From Gemmatimonadota bacterium (GTDB taxonomy: Bacteria > Latescibacterota > UBA2968 > UBA8231), in contig JAPOYQ010000520.1 in NCBI GenBank assembly GCA_026706505.1, positions 1 through 7,039 of the forward strand: a stretch of 7,039 bases of DNA, in the 5' to 3' direction. Under the pieces are notes generated by a model. It was not told the origin of the DNA and did not search any database. It saw nothing but the letters and a program-made list of their open reading frames with translations. The stretch's first letter is position 1. The number at the start of each line of letters is the position of its first letter. This document shows, piece after piece, positions 4,162 to 7,039 of the stretch. The translations under genes were made by a program, and so were the position numbers.

Positions 4162-6942
4162 ATGCCTAAAATCTCGCCTAGAATTTTTACAATCGGCGCG
4201 AGTGCTCTTTGCCTCCTCAGCGGCTGGACTTCGGTCCGCGCCCAGACCACCAACGAGTTTCGCACCCGACCGAACCAGGTCGTTGTGAACGCCCAGAGGC
4301 ATTGGGAGGATTGGGACTTTCCCGCAGGCACTCTTGAGATTGCTCCCCAGGGGGAAGTACGGCCGCGCCGCTGGAATCGCAATACAGACGCCACTGAGGA
4401 CATTGTCGATTTTCTGCGCTTCCAGATCGAAGCGTCACGGCGCGATCCCACGCTATTCAAAATTCCCAAGCGCCTGCAGGGCAAGGAGGCCGCTGAGATC
4501 TCTCTGCGAGATGCCGTCGTGGAAGCAGGTTCGAACCCCGCCGGAGTAGCCAATGTCCTCGACGGCGACCCCACTACCTTTTGGGAACCAGCGCCGCTGC
4601 CAGCGGGTGTGGATCCGGCGGATGTGGATGTCGGTGCCCTTTGGTGGTTTACGGTGGATCTGGGACGTCTGGTTTTCCTCAAAAAAATCGAGCTGAAATT
4701 CGTCGATGAAGATCTGGGCGACCCCTTCTTGTTGTACGATGTCCTCGTATCGGACGGGCGCAAACCCATTGCCGCCCAATCGGGAAACGCTCCACCCGAA
4801 TTTTTCCCCGTCCTGATCTCTCTCAAGCCCAATAAGACCCAACGCAGCGTCGAGGTGGACCTGCGCGGCATCACGGGTCGCAGAGAATTGGGCGGCGAGC
4901 AGGATGAGTTTCTGGCGGAACAGATCCAATTTGGGGATTTGGCGGAGGAGTCTGGTCCGACAACAGATATGGCGACGCTGGTCGGACGTTTTGTCCAAGT
5001 CGTCATAAGAGGCAGCGACCTGAACCGAGGCCGCCAGATCACGCAAGCGGAATTCGAGCAACTCGCCCCGGCCGATACGGGCGCAGTTGATTACTACAAA
5101 AAACTGCCAGACGGCAGCCAGTTGCAAGTGTCGAAGCAAGTCTATTTCGACCGCCTCGCAGAGGAAAGGCGCGGCGACATCCGCTATTATATCCGCGAGC
5201 GCCCGCGCTTAGCCGAGCTCAATGTCTGGATCGAAGGAGATGATATCTTCCACGGGATATTGCGACGGGGTGGGACCATAAACTCGCCCGATCCCCGCAA
5301 TGGAGCGATCCTCCTCGATAGCGATGTGGACTCCGCTCATTTTCTCGACCTCTACAGAGATCCCAAATTCAATTTGAGTCCCATCGGCACGGTGACTTTA
5401 GATCTAGGATCGTTTTTCTGGATCGACGCGCAAAGGATGACCTATACATTCATCGATAACGACGCCCACACTTTTGGTAACTATACCCTAGAAGTCTCGG
5501 ATGGCAGCAGAGAACCCGATGGCAGCCTCAAGTGGTCCATCGCCGTAGATCGCCGACAGACCGAAACTCTCGGCGGTTTGATCGGCAAGATCACAGAGGG
5601 CAATAACTTCGATCCCGTCGTTGGCCGTTTTTTCAAGATCCAGTGGAACGTCCAACCCATCGCCGCGCGGATCCTGACCGCACTGAGTGAGTTCCAGCTT
5701 TTCGGCGCAGGTTTTCAGCCCCAAGTAGAGCTGACGTCGGGGCGCATACCCTTGGGAAATAGCAAAAATTTGCTGTCTATCGAATGGGATGCCGATACGC
5801 CTCCCGGCACCAAGGTAGAGCTACAGACGCGGACGGGGGACACCTTCAGTTCGGATACGCTCTACTATCACGGCGACAATATAAGACTCTACGAAGGAGG
5901 TGCTGCAGAATACTACGCGCGCAAAAACCGGCGCGACAGAGGCAACAAAATAGGCATATGGGTCGATGGGCCGGAGTGGGAAAAGTCCTTTAGTGCACCG
6001 TACGCAAACGCCGCTGGCAGCTCCATCACCTCGCCCTCGCCGCGCCAATTTGTCCGCATTCGCGCCACGTTGTTCTCCAACGATCCAGAAGTCCACGCCA
6101 CCCTCAAAGAGGTCCGGCTCAATTTTGCCGAGCCAGTGGCTCGGCACCTGTTGGGCGAAGTTACCCCTACACAGGTCGATAGTCTCGGCGTCCAGCGTCC
6201 TTTTTCGATATACATCCGGCCGGATACCGTCAGTGCCGGCGGATTCGATCAGCTCTTGCTCGCGGCCCCCCCCCAGATGCGTCTGACCTATCGAGGGCTA
6301 TACGGGGGCAAAGGCAGCGATTTTTCGCCGGCCGCCGATTTGGCTTCTCTGGAGATCGCAGATGTCGAGGTCCGCAGCGATCACTCGGATAGCCTACATC
6401 TGACTTTTCCAGCCGTACTGTCGAAGTCGGATATTGAACTGTTCCGCCTCGATTTCGACACGTCTCTTTTCACGGTAAGTGCACCGCTGAGGGTAGCCCT
6501 GCGGCTAGGAGACGACGGTTGGTGGCAGCGCGTGGACGCGGGAGACGCTGCCGCGCAAGTCACCGACAACGATCTAACGCTGGTCGCGGTACCGAGGCGC
6601 AAGGAAATTTTCCGCAACTTAGCGATCGAGCCGCAGGTATTCACGCCCAATGGGGACGATATAAACGATGCGGTGAGGTTTACATTCGACGTCGTGTTGA
6701 TCCGTCAGGACAGTGCCGTCGAAATCCATATCCACGATCTAGGTGGTCGCTGGGTGAGAAGCATTTCCGCGCGGCGTCCAGTGGTCACTGGTGCCCATGA
6801 ACTCGAATGGGACGGCAGAGACCATGCTGGAAATCTCGTGGCACCTGGAGTGTACGTCGTCCTGCTCAAAATCGATGCCAATACTGAGGGAGCTGGCCTA
6901 GACGCGCGTGATCTCACCCGCACGGTGGCGGTCGCCTACTAG
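4162..6942 (+). CDS. Secreted protein with two discoidin-like modules and FlgD-like C-terminus (926 aa)
   Basis: Probably exported and surface-located; I cannot name it and see no catalytic motif. The N-terminus is a clear Sec signal peptide: MPKISPR, hydrophobic IFTIGASALCLLSGW, then TSVRA with cleavage expected before QTT. The mature chain has no cysteine. Residues ~116-305 look discoidin-like (VLDGDPTTFWEP with D134, WWFTVDLG, YDVLVSDG, closing ITQAEFEQL). Residues ~351-517 are a second such module (ILLDSDVDSAHF, VTLDLGSFFWIDA, YTLEVSDGS, closing LSEFQLFGAG). Residues ~525-657 carry the beta module VELQTRTGDT ... EWEKSF ... SPRQFVRIRATLF. Residues ~663-812 are Ig-like (LLGEVTP, GGFDQLLLAAPP). 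Residues ~822-926 are FlgD-like/CHU_C-like: FTPNGDDIND, LEWDGRDHAGN, PGVYVVLL, ending VAVAY. From the 'RTGDT' module onward it parallels the preceding gene, so the two are duplicates that differ mainly in discoidin number. A nine-C run lies in the Ig-like part at 6266-6274. Ligand, anchoring and export route are unknown. Confidence 0.9.
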   Translation: MPKISPRIFTIGASALCLLSGWTSVRAQTTNEFRTRPNQVVVNAQRHWEDWDFPAGTLEIAPQGEVRPRRWNRNTDATEDIVDFLRFQIEASRRDPTLFKIPKRLQGKEAAEISLRDAVVEAGSNPAGVANVLDGDPTTFWEPAPLPAGVDPADVDVGALWWFTVDLGRLVFLKKIELKFVDEDLGDPFLLYDVLVSDGRKPIAAQSGNAPPEFFPVLISLKPNKTQRSVEVDLRGITGRRELGGEQDEFLAEQIQFGDLAEESGPTTDMATLVGRFVQVVIRGSDLNRGRQITQAEFEQLAPADTGAVDYYKKLPDGSQLQVSKQVYFDRLAEERRGDIRYYIRERPRLAELNVWIEGDDIFHGILRRGGTINSPDPRNGAILLDSDVDSAHFLDLYRDPKFNLSPIGTVTLDLGSFFWIDAQRMTYTFIDNDAHTFGNYTLEVSDGSREPDGSLKWSIAVDRRQTETLGGLIGKITEGNNFDPVVGRFFKIQWNVQPIAARILTALSEFQLFGAGFQPQVELTSGRIPLGNSKNLLSIEWDADTPPGTKVELQTRTGDTFSSDTLYYHGDNIRLYEGGAAEYYARKNRRDRGNKIGIWVDGPEWEKSFSAPYANAAGSSITSPSPRQFVRIRATLFSNDPEVHATLKEVRLNFAEPVARHLLGEVTPTQVDSLGVQRPFSIYIRPDTVSAGGFDQLLLAAPPQMRLTYRGLYGGKGSDFSPAADLASLEIADVEVRSDHSDSLHLTFPAVLSKSDIELFRLDFDTSLFTVSAPLRVALRLGDDGWWQRVDAGDAAAQVTDNDLTLVAVPRRKEIFRNLAIEPQVFTPNGDDINDAVRFTFDVVLIRQDSAVEIHIHDLGGRWVRSISARRPVVTGAHELEWDGRDHAGNLVAPGVYVVLLKIDANTEGAGLDARDLTRTVAVAY

Positions 6943-6974
6943 CGCCTCTAGACAGAAATCCTTCCCCGAAAACT

Positions 6975-6979
6975 AGGAA
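6975..6979 (+). promoter_or_regulatory. Ribosome binding site before a probable fourth gene
   Basis: AGGAA lies seven bases before the ATG at 6987. Together with the open frame to the window edge this supports translation starting there, 44 nt after the preceding stop codon. Confidence 0.5.
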
Positions 6980-6986
6980 ATTACTT

Positions 6987-7039
6987 ATGCCCACAGGCAC
7001 CAGTGCTGCCACCCGGATGGACAGCAGACGATCACCAAG
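6987..7039 (+). CDS. Probable start of a downstream gene (3'-truncated), unknown product
   Basis: ATG at 6987 opens a frame with no stop to the window edge, giving 17 codons that read MPTGTSAATRMDSRRSP. Support is a well-placed AGGAA and the same strand and tight spacing as the genes before it, which suggests the same transcript. The visible residues are polar and Arg-rich; they could be a positively charged n-region of a signal peptide or simply a cytoplasmic N-terminus. No product can be assigned, and 17 codons without a stop could occur by chance. Confidence 0.45.
   Translation, partial: MPTGTSAATRMDSRRSP

Noticed and set aside
4128..5042. 304-codon open frame on the - strand
   Set aside because: It is a shadow of the third gene: Ser/Arg/Pro-rich, low complexity, no domain pattern, and opposite a well-supported signal peptide and discoidin-like module.
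4453..5139. 228-codon open frame on the - strand
   Set aside because: It also lies fully opposite the third gene and shows no coherent fold or ribosome binding site.

Overview
The window is a moderately GC-rich bacterial segment in which every supported gene lies on the + strand. It holds three long extracytoplasmic protein genes and the probable start of a fourth. None encodes a recognisable enzyme, and no RNA gene, CRISPR array, transposase or prophage gene was seen. The protein style is large secreted proteins with discoidin-like beta-sandwiches and a C-terminal FlgD-like/CHU_C-like domain opening with TPNGD, next to a beta-strand-rich putative outer-membrane protein. This suggests a Gram-negative lineage of the FCB superphylum or its uncultured relatives (Latescibacterota, KSB1, Zixibacteria or Poribacteria type). 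That placement is an inference from protein style, not from a marker gene.

Layout. Positions 3-2003 are the 3' part of a gene whose start lies left of the window; it encodes a probable outer-membrane beta-barrel protein with an acidic, Asn-rich insert containing an EF-hand-like calcium loop. A 121-nt gap follows, holding a perfect 28-bp palindrome directly after the stop codon. Positions 2125-4131 encode a 668-residue secreted protein: signal peptide, discoidin-like domain with the only two cysteines of the mature chain, an 'RTGDT' beta module, an Ig-like region and a FlgD-like C-terminal domain. After 30 nt, positions 4162-6942 encode a 926-residue protein with the same C-terminal order but two discoidin-like modules. 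After 44 nt a Shine-Dalgarno sequence and ATG at 6987 probably begin a fourth gene that runs off the window.

The second and third genes are paralogues over roughly their last 400 residues, shown by shared motifs in the same order and an identical C-terminal VAVAY. Their close spacing suggests one transcript. The cautious reading is a surface-protein cassette: two exported, probably surface-anchored, ligand-binding proteins encoded beside an outer-membrane protein that could be their partner. The TPNGD-type C-termini raise the possibility of export by a type IX-like route, but no secretion component is visible here. All functional coupling is inferred from gene order and domain style.
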